From JAAFIP01 sp963775085 (GTDB lineage: Bacteria; Pseudomonadota; Gammaproteobacteria; Burkholderiales; Burkholderiaceae_C): a DNA stretch of 64,000 nucleotides. The translations under genes and the position numbers were made by a program. Where the stretch lies: the NCBI GenBank assembly GCA_963775085.1, contig CAVZHO010000002.1, forward strand, positions 62,001 through 126,000, read 5' to 3'. The notes below the pieces were generated by a model. It made no database searches and had not been told where the DNA came from. It saw only the letters and a program-made list of their open reading frames with translations. Shown piece by piece: positions 17,081 to 25,337 of this stretch. Position 1 is the first letter of the stretch, and every line of letters begins with the position of its first letter.

Positions 17081-19507
17081 ATGCCTATAGCCAAAGTCCT
17101 CCCCGCTGATCTTCGCATCAGCATTGACCCCAGCTCGCTGGGTTTTGGGGACACCTCCGAGCTGCTGGATGTTGCATTACCCTGGATTGGCCAGCAGCGC
17201 GCAGAGGCGGCGGCGCGTTTTGGTCTGGGGATGGACCAGCCGGGCTACAACCTGTTTGTGCTGGGAGAGATCGGTAGCGGACGCTCGTCACTGTTGCTGG
17301 AGGCGATGCAGGCCGCTGCAACTGGCAAAGCGGTGCCGCCCGACCTGTGCTACCTGAATAATTTTGATACGCCAGAGCTGCCACGCGCCTTACGCCTGCC
17401 CGCGGGACAAGGCCGCCTGCTGCGCCAGCGCATGGTGCAGATGGCCAAAAACCTGCAGACGGACATACCGCTGTACCTGGACGGGCAGGTTTTCAAGATC
17501 GATAGCGAACGCATCAAAAAAATCTACGACGAGCAGGAGGCCAAGGCCTATGCCGAGCTGGATGCCTTTGCCGAGGCGCGCAGCTTTACGCTGCGCCGTG
17601 ATGCTGGTCACCTGCTGTTCACCTTCCGCGATGAGAAGGGCCATGTGCTCACCGAAAGCGAACTGCTGGCGCTGCCCAAGAAGCGCCGTATCGAGATAGA
17701 CCAGGCTGAGCAGGAACTGCGCGAGGCTATCACCCAGTTCATTGAAAACATGCAACCCATGGAAAAGGTTATGAAGGAGAGTATGGCCGCCCTGCGCCGC
17801 CAAACCGCCCTGCCACTGCTTGAGCGCGAGTTGCAGAAGGTTCGCACCGATCTCACGGTAAAGACGGAGGATCTGGACAAGCTCAAGGCATACTTTGACC
17901 AGGTGTGCAGCAACGTGCTGGACAACCTGGACGTGTTTCAGGCAACGGATGACGATGACGAGGCGGCGCGGCTGGATGCGTTGGATGAGGTACTGTCGCG
18001 GCTGCGGATCAACCTGGTGGTAGACAACAGCCCGCTGCGCGGTGCACCTGTGATCGTCGAAGACAACCCGGTGTTTCGATCGCTGTTTGGCAGCATTGAA
18101 TACCAGTCGGAAGACGATGTGCTGGTGACAGACTTTTCACGCATTCGCGCGGGCAGCCTGCTCAAGGCCCATGGCGGCTTCCTCATGCTGCATCTGCGTG
18201 ATTTGCTGGCCGATGAACTGGTATGGGAGAAGCTGCGCCGGCTCTTGCGCAGCGGCAGATTGCAGATTGAAGAGCCCGGCCTGTCGCTGGCACCTATTGC
18301 GGCTGTGTCACTGGTGCCCGAACCGGTAGACGTGGTGGTAAAGGTGGTGCTGATTGGCTCGAGTGAACATTACTACACGTTGCAGGAACTTGACCCCGAG
18401 TTCGCCCGACACTTTCGCGTCAAGGTGGATTTTGCCGAAAGCTTTGTATCGAACCCGGAGACACGCCATGCTACCTCGGTGTTTATTGCCCATACCTGCA
18501 AAAAACTGGGGCTTGCCCATTTTTCTGCCAATGCCGTAGCGCGCCTGCTGGAGGAGACCCACCGCGCAGTAGACGACCAGAAGCGCCAGAGCGCCATCTT
18601 CGCCCACACCGAGGCCTTGGTGACCGAATGCGCAGCACGGTGCACCTCTCGGGCTGACGCTGTGGTGGGCATCGCCGATGTCGAGGCCGCGCTGATCGCC
18701 CGCAGCCTGCGCCACGATTACCCAGAGCAGCGCTTGCAGGAGTCCATCTCGGATGGCGAACGGCTGATTGCCGTGGTGGGCGAGAACGTGGGGCAGCTCA
18801 ATGGACTGACGCAGATCGACCTGGGGGACTACCGCTTTGGGTTTCCGGTGCGGGTGACGGCGCACACCTTTGCGGGAGACGATGGCTTGCTGAATATTGA
18901 ACGTGAGGTGGAAATGTCGGGCCCGATCCACGACAAGGGGGTGCTGGTGCTGCACAGCTACCTGTCGACGCTGCTTGCCCATCTGGCACCGCTGGCCTTG
19001 AATGCCACTATCTCGTTTGAGCAGGAGTATGGCGGCGTGGAGGGCGACTCAGCATCCTGTGCAGAATTTTATGTGCTGCTGTCCTCACTGTCGGGCTTGC
19101 CACTCAAGCAAGGGATAGCGGTGACCGGTGCGGTCAATCTGCATGGCGAGGTGTTGCCCGTGGGCGGGGTGAATGAGAAAATAGAAGGCTACTTTCGCAC
19201 CTGCGAGGTGGCAGGGCTGGATGGGCACCAGGGGGTACTGATTCCGCAGCGCAATCTCCACCATCTGATGCTGGCGCGCAAGGTGGTCGATGCCGTAACC
19301 CAAGGCTTGTTCCATGTGTACACGGTAGACCATGTGAGCGAGGGCATCGAGTTGCTCACTGGATGGCCCTCGGGCCTGGTGAAAAAAACGGGAGCCTATC
19401 CACGCGGTAGCGTGCTGGGTCTGGCGCAGAAAACGCTGCAAGCGTACCGCAAAGCCTGCCAGGCGGCTGAGGGTGATCCAAAGCCGACGCGTCGGCGTGC
19501 ACGATGA
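17081..19507 (+). CDS. Lon-like ATP-dependent protease (AAA_32/LonB type)
   Basis: An 808-residue protein lacking the classic Lon N-domain. A P-loop GEIGSGRSS lies near residues 64-72, a long helical insert follows (about 130-290), then ATPase segments such as LLKAHGGFLMLHLRDLLADE and the S16 protease domain. The Ser-Lys dyad is visible as GDSAS (Ser) and GGVNEKIEG (Lys), with TGAVNLHGEVLPVGG between. It would degrade or remodel proteins, here probably under low-oxygen stress. The ATG at 17081 follows the CBS stop directly; a TTG at 17063 is an alternative. Its stop overlaps an ATG of the next frame (ATGA). Confidence 0.9.
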   Translation: MPIAKVLPADLRISIDPSSLGFGDTSELLDVALPWIGQQRAEAAARFGLGMDQPGYNLFVLGEIGSGRSSLLLEAMQAAATGKAVPPDLCYLNNFDTPELPRALRLPAGQGRLLRQRMVQMAKNLQTDIPLYLDGQVFKIDSERIKKIYDEQEAKAYAELDAFAEARSFTLRRDAGHLLFTFRDEKGHVLTESELLALPKKRRIEIDQAEQELREAITQFIENMQPMEKVMKESMAALRRQTALPLLERELQKVRTDLTVKTEDLDKLKAYFDQVCSNVLDNLDVFQATDDDDEAARLDALDEVLSRLRINLVVDNSPLRGAPVIVEDNPVFRSLFGSIEYQSEDDVLVTDFSRIRAGSLLKAHGGFLMLHLRDLLADELVWEKLRRLLRSGRLQIEEPGLSLAPIAAVSLVPEPVDVVVKVVLIGSSEHYYTLQELDPEFARHFRVKVDFAESFVSNPETRHATSVFIAHTCKKLGLAHFSANAVARLLEETHRAVDDQKRQSAIFAHTEALVTECAARCTSRADAVVGIADVEAALIARSLRHDYPEQRLQESISDGERLIAVVGENVGQLNGLTQIDLGDYRFGFPVRVTAHTFAGDDGLLNIEREVEMSGPIHDKGVLVLHSYLSTLLAHLAPLALNATISFEQEYGGVEGDSASCAEFYVLLSSLSGLPLKQGIAVTGAVNLHGEVLPVGGVNEKIEGYFRTCEVAGLDGHQGVLIPQRNLHHLMLARKVVDAVTQGLFHVYTVDHVSEGIELLTGWPSGLVKKTGAYPRGSVLGLAQKTLQAYRKACQAAEGDPKPTRRRAR

Positions 19508-19521
19508 AACGGAGGTTTGAT

Positions 19522-19845
19522 ATGGTTAAAAACTGGATGCAACTAGGGATGGCGCTTTGCCTGGCAGGGGCGGGCATGGCTCAGGCGCAAGGCCCGGACA
19601 GTGTGGTACGCGGTGCCTTGCTGTACGAGACGCATTGCATCGTCTGCCACACCAGCCAGATCCACTGGCGGGCCAATCGGCTGGCCAAAGACTGGCCAAG
19701 CCTGAAATTTCAGGTCAACCGCTGGCAGAAAGAGACTGCACTGGGATGGAATGAGCAGGACATTGTGGACGTAGCCACCTATCTCAACGCCGTACATTAC
19801 CGCTTTCCTGCGCCGCAGCAGGCCAGGGCAGTGCTACCACCCTAG
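19522..19845 (+). CDS. Small periplasmic c-type cytochrome
   Basis: A 107-residue protein with a signal peptide (MQLGMALCLAGAGMAQAQ) and one heme-binding CIVCH near residue 41. Met-containing and Trp-rich segments follow (IHWRANRLAKDWPSL, WNEQDIVDVATYLNAV), as in short mono-heme cytochromes related to the cytochrome cbb3/CcoP family. The start at 19522 is fixed by GGAGG six bases upstream; an ATG at 19504 overlaps the Lon stop but lacks this site. Last gene of the CBS-Lon-cytochrome operon. Confidence 0.88.
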   Translation: MVKNWMQLGMALCLAGAGMAQAQGPDSVVRGALLYETHCIVCHTSQIHWRANRLAKDWPSLKFQVNRWQKETALGWNEQDIVDVATYLNAVHYRFPAPQQARAVLPP

Positions 19846-20663
19846 CGCGGCGCCGATAGAAATTTATGCAAGGCCAACAGCGTGGCATCCGGTGCCTCGG
19901 TCATGATGGAGTGGCCTGCGTCCACAGTGACCACGCTGGCTTGGGGTGCCGCGTTGATCAGGGCCTGCGCAGCTTTGGGTGGGGTCATCTGATCCTGACG
20001 GCCTACTATAAAAAGAATAGCTGCTTGCGTCCTATTGACAAGGACTAGCGCCTCAAAAGCCTTGGAATATTGGTCGCAGGCGGTAAAACCGATATGAAAC
20101 ACGTTCTCGCGCGGGTTACTTTGCAGAATGCGCCGCATCAAGGCCTTGGCACCGCCGTACAGCCAGGTGCCCGGCCCCAGCGTCGAGGGCGGTGGGGCGA
20201 GGGTGCTGTGGCTGAAGGTGTTGACCATGTCAATCGCCTGCATGGGTTTGTTCAGCGCCGCATCCAGCAAAGCGGGCGACACCTTCATGGGGGCTGCGAT
20301 GGCTACCAGCGCCAGATGCGTCACGCGTTCGGGTGCAATGCTTGTCGCATGTAGTGCTATCAATGAACCCCAGCTATGGCCCACCAGCGTGGCCTTGGCA
20401 ATGCCTGCCGCATCCAGCAACGCGATAACGAAGGCAGCCGCCTCTTCCACTGACGTGGGGCAACTGCCCGTACTTTTGCCGTGGCCTGGCAGGTCAATCG
20501 CCAGCACGTTAAAGCCGTGGTTCGCCAAATAGCGGCTTTGCAAAATCCACACACTGTGGTCGTTCAGCACGCCGTGGATGAAGACGATGCTGGGCTTGGT
20601 GGCATCAAAGGCTTTGCCGCCGCTGTAGCAGTAGATATCAATGCCGTTAACTTGGATGTACAT
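19842..20663 (-). CDS. Alpha/beta-hydrolase
   Basis: A 273-residue cytosolic hydrolase. It shows the oxyanion region FIHGVLNDHSVW, the nucleophile elbow GHSWGSLIAL (Ser near residue 97), the acid in GRQDQMTPP and the catalytic His in DAGHSIMTEAP. Substrate unknown; such enzymes cleave esters or act on small ring-cleavage products. AAGGAG lies 3 bases before the ATG. LVLVNRTQAAILF, just before the acid loop, comes from a repeat copy (20001-20051) and fits the beta-strand normally present there. Its end overlaps that of the cytochrome gene by 4 bp, tail to tail. Confidence 0.9.
   Translation of the reverse strand: MYIQVNGIDIYCYSGGKAFDATKPSIVFIHGVLNDHSVWILQSRYLANHGFNVLAIDLPGHGKSTGSCPTSVEEAAAFVIALLDAAGIAKATLVGHSWGSLIALHATSIAPERVTHLALVAIAAPMKVSPALLDAALNKPMQAIDMVNTFSHSTLAPPPSTLGPGTWLYGGAKALMRRILQSNPRENVFHIGFTACDQYSKAFEALVLVNRTQAAILFIVGRQDQMTPPKAAQALINAAPQASVVTVDAGHSIMTEAPDATLLALHKFLSAPR
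20001..20051 (-). repeat. Interspersed GCAGCTA element, copy 6 (inside hydrolase)
   Basis: The top strand reads GCCTACTATAAAAAGAATAG, CTGCTTGCGTCC, AAGGACTAGCGC. It is sense to the gene and read as NRTQAA, as in tsaD, coaBC and rlmD. Confidence 0.78.
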
Positions 20664-20814
20664 GAAGGCTCCTTAGCTTGCTGATTTAACCAGCGCGTGG
20701 GATTTGATTCTAGGCCTTGGTAGGCCCAGATGGTATGTTCGCCCTGGCACTTAGTGAGCCTAGGAAACGTGTACACCCAGGGAGTGTGTACGCCCCGGCA
20801 CTTGGGGTGATTGG

Positions 20815-22341
20815 CTACGCGGCCAATACTGTTCTATTAACTAGAAATTGATAATTTCTCCCTCCCCCATTTGCTAAGAGGCTTGGGCTGCAATATCCGT
20901 GGCGTTGCACAAATAGACTCGCTGGTGCGCACGCGGGTCAGGCTACTGGCGTAGGCGCTACGCTTGTGTTTGACCATGCGTGGCCTGTGCAAGCCCCGGC
21001 TGCTCACGCATTTGAGCTTAGAGACCTCTTGCAGCAGCAATCTGAACCAGCGCCTGCGGCATCGGGGCCGGTCAGGGGGGAAAGGCCCCTGAGTGGGGCT
21101 GGTGTCTGCGCACTAATTGGAGCGTCCCGGTAAACGATAACTGTCGTTGACTTAATCGGTGCGCACTGGCCGCCTGGTGCATCAGCCAACAGGTCGCGTA
21201 GTGCATCAGCAACCAGCCATAGAACTCTTGTTCAATGCCCTGGGGCGTTTTGCTTCTAAGGGTTCGCCTGCCCTGCAGGGTATGCGTTTTGAGCTCATCC
21301 AAGACGCTTTCAATCTCCCAGCGCTGGCTGTACAACGCGGCCAGCTCCAGGGCTGGGGCCGTCGTTGGATCCAGTAAGGTGGTGAGCAAGCGATAGCGCT
21401 CTTGCGCACTATTTTGTTGGGGCAAGTCGTACTCAATCACGCGCACCTGCAGCGCGCCCATGCCGACTCGGCGCGACTTCTGGTTGGGATACAGGGTGGT
21501 GAGGTAGGAGCCATCACCCAGCACCTGGTCTATGGGCAGTTGCCAATCGGTCTTGCAGCGCCACAGCAACTGGGCTGCGCTGGCACTGGCTTGGAGCCAG
21601 TTGGCGTAGCCGCAAAAGCCCCTATCAGCCAAGCACAGCATGTCCGGTTGCAGCCGCTGCAAGAGGGGTTGGGCCAAGGCGTTCTCGCTTTGGCTGCTGG
21701 AGCCTAGCTGGGCATCGATGATGGCGTGGGTGGCGCATTCGGCCAGCAGCACGCAGCGCGCCTGAGGGTAGGCGGCCAGGCGACCCGAGGTATTGTGGCG
21801 GCCAAAGTGCTGTGCATTGGCCGCCTCGTCGGGGATGTCAAAGACGCTGCCATCGAGGGCGACCAAGCGCAGTCCGCCGTAGAAGGCGTGCGGTTGGGCT
21901 TTGGGGCTGGCCAGGGGTTGGCAGGCGCGTGCATGCAGCGCCTTGAGGGGTGCACTGCCCAGGCGGGTGCGTGCGGTGCTGATGGCGGATTTGACGACCG
22001 TGCGGGGGGCAATGCCGCCATGCACGCTGGCCAGGCCTTGGGCGACGGCGGCAAATACGGCTTCGTAGGCCGCTTGCGGGTACAGCGCCAGCGCCATGCA
22101 GTAGTAGGTGGTCACCTGGGCTGGAAAGGAGCGCACGCGCTGGCTTTGCACCCCGTGTTCTTGGAGCACGGATTGGACCAGCTCCAGCGGGTAGACGCGC
22201 GCCAGGAGGCTGGCGCCCAGATAGTCGGTCAGTCGAATCCCATCGCCTAAGGTTGCCTTGGTTCTTGCCACGCTGTGACTCCTTGTATGGAGTCTGTATT
22301 CTGACACAGATTACTCTAATAGAACAGTATTGGCTACGCGG
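20815..22341 (-). mobile_element. Complete IS4-family insertion sequence with 8-bp target duplication
   Basis: Terminal inverted repeats CCAATACTGTTCTATTA (20823-20839) and TAATAGAACAGTATTGG (22317-22333) bound a 1511-bp element. The direct repeat CTACGCGG flanks it on both sides (20815-20822 and 22334-22341), consistent with a target duplication. It carries a single transposase gene. The right flank is the start of a 52-bp sequence that recurs inverted at 22683-22734. Confidence 0.9.
21072..22307 (-). CDS. IS4-family transposase
   Basis: A 411-residue DDE transposase. The N-terminal IS4 domain (residues about 15-110) is followed by the catalytic domain: first Asp in LVALDGSVFDIPDE, second Asp in LCLADRGFCGYANW, and the Y-2-R-3-E-6-K signature in YSQRWEIESVLDELK. 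The gene occupies most of the element and is uninterrupted, so it may be functional. About 230 bp of non-coding element sequence lie between its stop and the left inverted repeat. Confidence 0.95.
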   Translation of the reverse strand: MSEYRLHTRSHSVARTKATLGDGIRLTDYLGASLLARVYPLELVQSVLQEHGVQSQRVRSFPAQVTTYYCMALALYPQAAYEAVFAAVAQGLASVHGGIAPRTVVKSAISTARTRLGSAPLKALHARACQPLASPKAQPHAFYGGLRLVALDGSVFDIPDEAANAQHFGRHNTSGRLAAYPQARCVLLAECATHAIIDAQLGSSSQSENALAQPLLQRLQPDMLCLADRGFCGYANWLQASASAAQLLWRCKTDWQLPIDQVLGDGSYLTTLYPNQKSRRVGMGALQVRVIEYDLPQQNSAQERYRLLTTLLDPTTAPALELAALYSQRWEIESVLDELKTHTLQGRRTLRSKTPQGIEQEFYGWLLMHYATCWLMHQAASAHRLSQRQLSFTGTLQLVRRHQPHSGAFPP

Positions 22342-22389
22342 CTGTCCTCCGGGGCGGCCTATGGCCGCCACCTCCCCCTTTATGCCGCT
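22338..22389. repeat. 52-bp sequence repeated inverted at 22683-22734 (left copy)
   Basis: GCGGCTGTCCTCCGGGGCGG ... TATGGCCGCCACCTCCCCCT ... TATGCCGCT. Its near-exact reverse complement is at 22683-22734. The IS4 element abuts this copy. Confidence 0.8.
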
Positions 22390-22484
22390 ACGCCACTCAC
22401 CCCAAGCGCCAGAGCAGCGTGCCGGGTGGGAACGCAACCGTCAAACTCCAGCCACATCGAGCAACGTTGGAGCACGCAGGTTGC

Positions 22485-22645
22485 GCCTAGGAGTCTGGGC
22501 GGCAGAAGAAAAGTCTGTTTAAAAACACCATTTTCAGGGGTGCTTGACCCCTTACCCACATCGAAATAACGCAGCCTGAGCGATTCTGGAGGGTCGAAAA
22601 TTCACTGCGTATTTTCATAACCTTCTGCCGCCCAGACTCCTAGGC
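22485..22645. mobile_element. MITE-like element with 24-bp perfect terminal inverted repeats
   Basis: 22485-22508 (GCCTAGGAGTCTGGGCGGCA and GAAG) is the exact reverse complement of 22622-22645. CTAG occurs at both ends and would suit a 4-bp target duplication, as in IS5-type elements. The 113-bp interior has no open frame of note. Confidence 0.6.
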
Positions 22646-22657
22646 CATCTATGCAAG

Positions 22658-22760
22658 ATCCGGCGAGCGGCGCACTTAGTGCAGCGGCATAAAGGGGGAG
22701 GTGGCGGCCATAAGCCGCCCCGGAGGACAGCCGCGGAGCTAAGTGCACCGCTCGCCGGAT
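22658..22760. repeat. Long hairpin with 22-bp arms around the right 52-bp repeat
   Basis: ATCCGGCGAGCGGCGCACTT(AG) at 22658-22679 pairs with CTAAGTGCACCGCTCGCCGG(AT) at 22739-22760, one mismatch. The enclosed segment 22683-22734 is the inverted copy of 22338-22389. The 22308-22801 gap holds only these repeats and the IS4 right end; I see no gene. Confidence 0.75.
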
Positions 22761-22801
22761 TCCGTGACGCGCTAGTCCGCAAACGTCAATCCCGTGACAA
22801 C

Positions 22802-24106
22802 CTAGCCCTTCTCCGCCGCCTTCAAAGCCCGCTTCAAATCGTCAATCAAATCATCCGCATCTTCCAGCCCAATCGACAAACGAATCGTTCCCTGCGTAAT
22901 GCCCGCAGCCGCCAAGGCATCATCTGTCATGCGAAAGTGCGTGGTGCTGGCAGGGTGGATGACCAGGCTGCGGCAGTCGCCGACATTGGCCAGGTGGCTG
23001 AAGACCTTGAGCGTTTCGATGAACTTCTTGCCATGCTCACGCTGGCCCTTGATGTCAAAGCTGAATACGCTGCCTGCGCCACGCGGCAACAGCTTTTGCG
23101 CCAGCGAATGGCTGGGGTGGCACTCCAGCATCGGGTGACCGACGCGAGAGACAAACGGGTGCGCGGCCAAAAACGCCACCACCTTGGTGGTGTTTTCCAT
23201 GTGCCGCGCCATCCGCAGGGGCAACGTTTCGATGCCCTGCAAAATCAACCATGCGGTGTGCGGGCTCATGCAGGCACCAAAGTCACGCAGACCCTCGCGG
23301 CGCGCCCGCAGCAGGAAGGCGCCTACGGTGCTCTCGTCGGTGAACACCATGTTATGAAAACCTGCATAGGCCTCAGTCAGCTCGGCAAACTTGCCCTTCG
23401 AGCGTGGCCCGTTCCAGTCAAAACTGCCGCCGTCTACCACCACACCGCCAATCACCGTGCCGTGGCCAGACAGAAACTTGGTGGCCGAGTGGTAGACCAA
23501 GTCGGCCCCATGGTCAAAGGGTTTCATCAGCCACGGCGAGGTGAGGGTGCTGTCCACCAGCAGGGGCACGCCCGCCTCGTGCGCCATGGTGCTTACGGTG
23601 GGGATGTCCAGCACGTCCAGCCCCGGGTTGCCCACCGTCTCGCCAAAAAACAACTTGGTGTTGGGCTGAACGGCGCGCTTCCAGCCGTCGATGTCGCCGG
23701 GTTTGACAAAGGTGGTGTCAATGCCAAAGCGGCGCAGGGTGTAATGCAGCAGATTGTGCGAGCCGCCATACAGCGCACTGGAGGCCACGATATGCGAGCC
23801 CGTACCCATCAGCGTGGCAATGGCCAGGTGCAGCGCCGCCTGGCCCGATGACGTACTGATGGCCCCAATACCGCCCTCCAATGCCGCCACACGCTGCTCC
23901 AGCACCGCGTTGGTGGGATTGCTGATGCGACTGTAGACATGGCCTGCGCGCTCCAGGTTAAAGAGCGCGGCGGCGTGATCGCTGGACTCGAAGACGAAGG
24001 AGGTGGTCAAGTGGATGGGCACGGCGCGCGCGCCAGTGGTTGGGTCGGGCGCGGCACCTGCGTGCAGGGCTAAGGTGTCAAATCCAGGGTCTGCGTAACC
24101 GCTCAT
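22802..24106 (-). CDS. metY: O-acetylhomoserine aminocarboxypropyltransferase (MetY-type)
   Basis: A 434-residue PLP enzyme of the Cys/Met metabolism family that makes homocysteine from O-acetylhomoserine and sulfide. FDTLALHAGAAPDPTTGARA and TTSFVFESSDHAAALFNLER begin it; YSRISNPTNAVLEQRVAALE binds phosphate, and the PLP lysine lies in HSATKFLSGHG. The C-terminus carries RLSIGLEDADDLIDDLKRAL. The length suits MetY rather than shorter cystathionine enzymes. CGGAGA precedes the ATG. It stands alone, divergent from the CBS gene. Confidence 0.93.
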   Translation of the reverse strand: MSGYADPGFDTLALHAGAAPDPTTGARAVPIHLTTSFVFESSDHAAALFNLERAGHVYSRISNPTNAVLEQRVAALEGGIGAISTSSGQAALHLAIATLMGTGSHIVASSALYGGSHNLLHYTLRRFGIDTTFVKPGDIDGWKRAVQPNTKLFFGETVGNPGLDVLDIPTVSTMAHEAGVPLLVDSTLTSPWLMKPFDHGADLVYHSATKFLSGHGTVIGGVVVDGGSFDWNGPRSKGKFAELTEAYAGFHNMVFTDESTVGAFLLRARREGLRDFGACMSPHTAWLILQGIETLPLRMARHMENTTKVVAFLAAHPFVSRVGHPMLECHPSHSLAQKLLPRGAGSVFSFDIKGQREHGKKFIETLKVFSHLANVGDCRSLVIHPASTTHFRMTDDALAAAGITQGTIRLSIGLEDADDLIDDLKRALKAAEKG

Positions 24107-24181
24107 AGTGATCTCCGAATAAAACTGTTAAAAATGCCGTTTGTGGGCTATATTGTGAGCATACATCCGAGGAGAGCGGCT

Positions 24182-24625
24182 ATGAAAGTCAGTGATATTC
24201 TGAAATCCAAGGGCAATACGCTCTACACCATTACGCCCGAGGACAGCTTGGCGCACGCAATGCAGTTTATGGCCGAGAAGGACATTGGCTCGCTGGTGGT
24301 CATGTCCAACAGCCGGGTAGTGGGCATGCTGACCTTTCGTGAAGTGATTGTCGCCATCAATGCTAACGGCGGCTCGGTCGCCGACACCACCGTGTACCGC
24401 GCCATGGACAACGGCCCGCTGATTTGCACCCCCGAGACAGAGCTGGACGAAGTGCGCCGTATGATGCTACAGCGCCATGCCCGCTACATGCCGGTCATCG
24501 ACAACCGCATGCTGATGGGCGTGATCAGCTTTTACGACGTGGCCAAGGCGGTGGTGGACAGCCAGAATTTTGAGAACAAGATGCTCAAGGCCTACATCCG
24601 CGATTGGCCGGAGGCGGATGGGTAA
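24182..24625 (+). CDS. CBS-domain pair protein
   Basis: A 147-residue protein of two CBS domains starting MKVSDILKSKGNTLYTITPE. MAEKDIGSLVVMSNSRVVGM and LTFREVI end the first domain; MLQRHARYMPVIDNRMLMGV and ISFYDVAKAVV end the second. These small proteins sense adenylates or regulate partner enzymes. The start at 24182 follows GGAGAG by five bases; the frame is open to 24134 but lacks such a site. It lies between metY and the ABC operon, which runs towards it. Confidence 0.88.
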   Translation: MKVSDILKSKGNTLYTITPEDSLAHAMQFMAEKDIGSLVVMSNSRVVGMLTFREVIVAINANGGSVADTTVYRAMDNGPLICTPETELDEVRRMMLQRHARYMPVIDNRMLMGVISFYDVAKAVVDSQNFENKMLKAYIRDWPEADG

Positions 24626-24632
24626 TCCAGTT

Positions 24633-25337
24633 CTACAGCCCCAGATAGACTTTTTGTATCTGCGGATGCGCCAGCAGCTCGTTGGCGGCGCCTTGCAAAA
24701 CAATGCGTCCCTCTTCCAGCACGTAAGCGCGGTGGGCCAGTTTCATCGCCATGGCCACGTTTTGCTCGACCAGCAGCACTGAGGTGCCGGTGGCGTTGAT
24801 CTGGCGTATGGCACGAAACATATCGCCCACTATGCTGGGAGCCAGGCCCAAGGAAGGTTCGTCCAGCAGAAGCAGGCCAGGCCGGGCCATCAGAGCACGG
24901 CCAATGGCCACCATTTGCTGCTGCCCACCCGAGAGTGAGCCCGCCGGGCTGTGCAGCTTGACCTTGAGTACCTCAAACAGCTCCAGCACCATCGCCAGCG
25001 ACTCGGCCCGCTGGCGCTTGGCGCTGGCGACGTAGCTGCCCAGCTCCAGATTGTCCAGCACCGTCATCTGGGTAAACAGGCGGCGGCCTTCGGGCACGAT
25101 GGCGATGCCGTTTTCGCAAAAGCGGTGACTGGGCAACTGGGTAATGTCTTGTCCGTCAAAATGCAGGCTGCCAGCGCGCACGCGGTGCAGCCCGGCTATG
25201 GCGTTAATGAGGGTGGTTTTACCTGCACCGTTAGGCCCCACTACGCACACCAGCTCGCCCGGCTTGACATCCAGGCTCACTCCCCACAGCGCGGGGGCTG
25301 CGCCGTAGTTGACGTGGATGTCTTTGACCTCAAGCAT
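24633..25337 (-). CDS. livF: Branched-chain amino acid-type ABC transporter ATPase LivF
   Basis: A 234-residue ABC ATPase. Walker A is GPNGAGKTT (about residues 34-42), the signature is LSGGQQQMVAIGRAL, and Walker B is LLLLDEPSLGLAP, followed by the H-loop-like LLVEQN. It powers uptake together with the fused LivM-LivG protein; its start overlaps the end of that gene by 8 bp. The last gene of a four-gene operon (binding protein, LivH, LivMG, LivF). The substrate cannot be read from the sequence; such operons also carry urea, amides and aromatic acids. Confidence 0.92.
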   Translation of the reverse strand: MLEVKDIHVNYGAAPALWGVSLDVKPGELVCVVGPNGAGKTTLINAIAGLHRVRAGSLHFDGQDITQLPSHRFCENGIAIVPEGRRLFTQMTVLDNLELGSYVASAKRQRAESLAMVLELFEVLKVKLHSPAGSLSGGQQQMVAIGRALMARPGLLLLDEPSLGLAPSIVGDMFRAIRQINATGTSVLLVEQNVAMAMKLAHRAYVLEEGRIVLQGAANELLAHPQIQKVYLGL

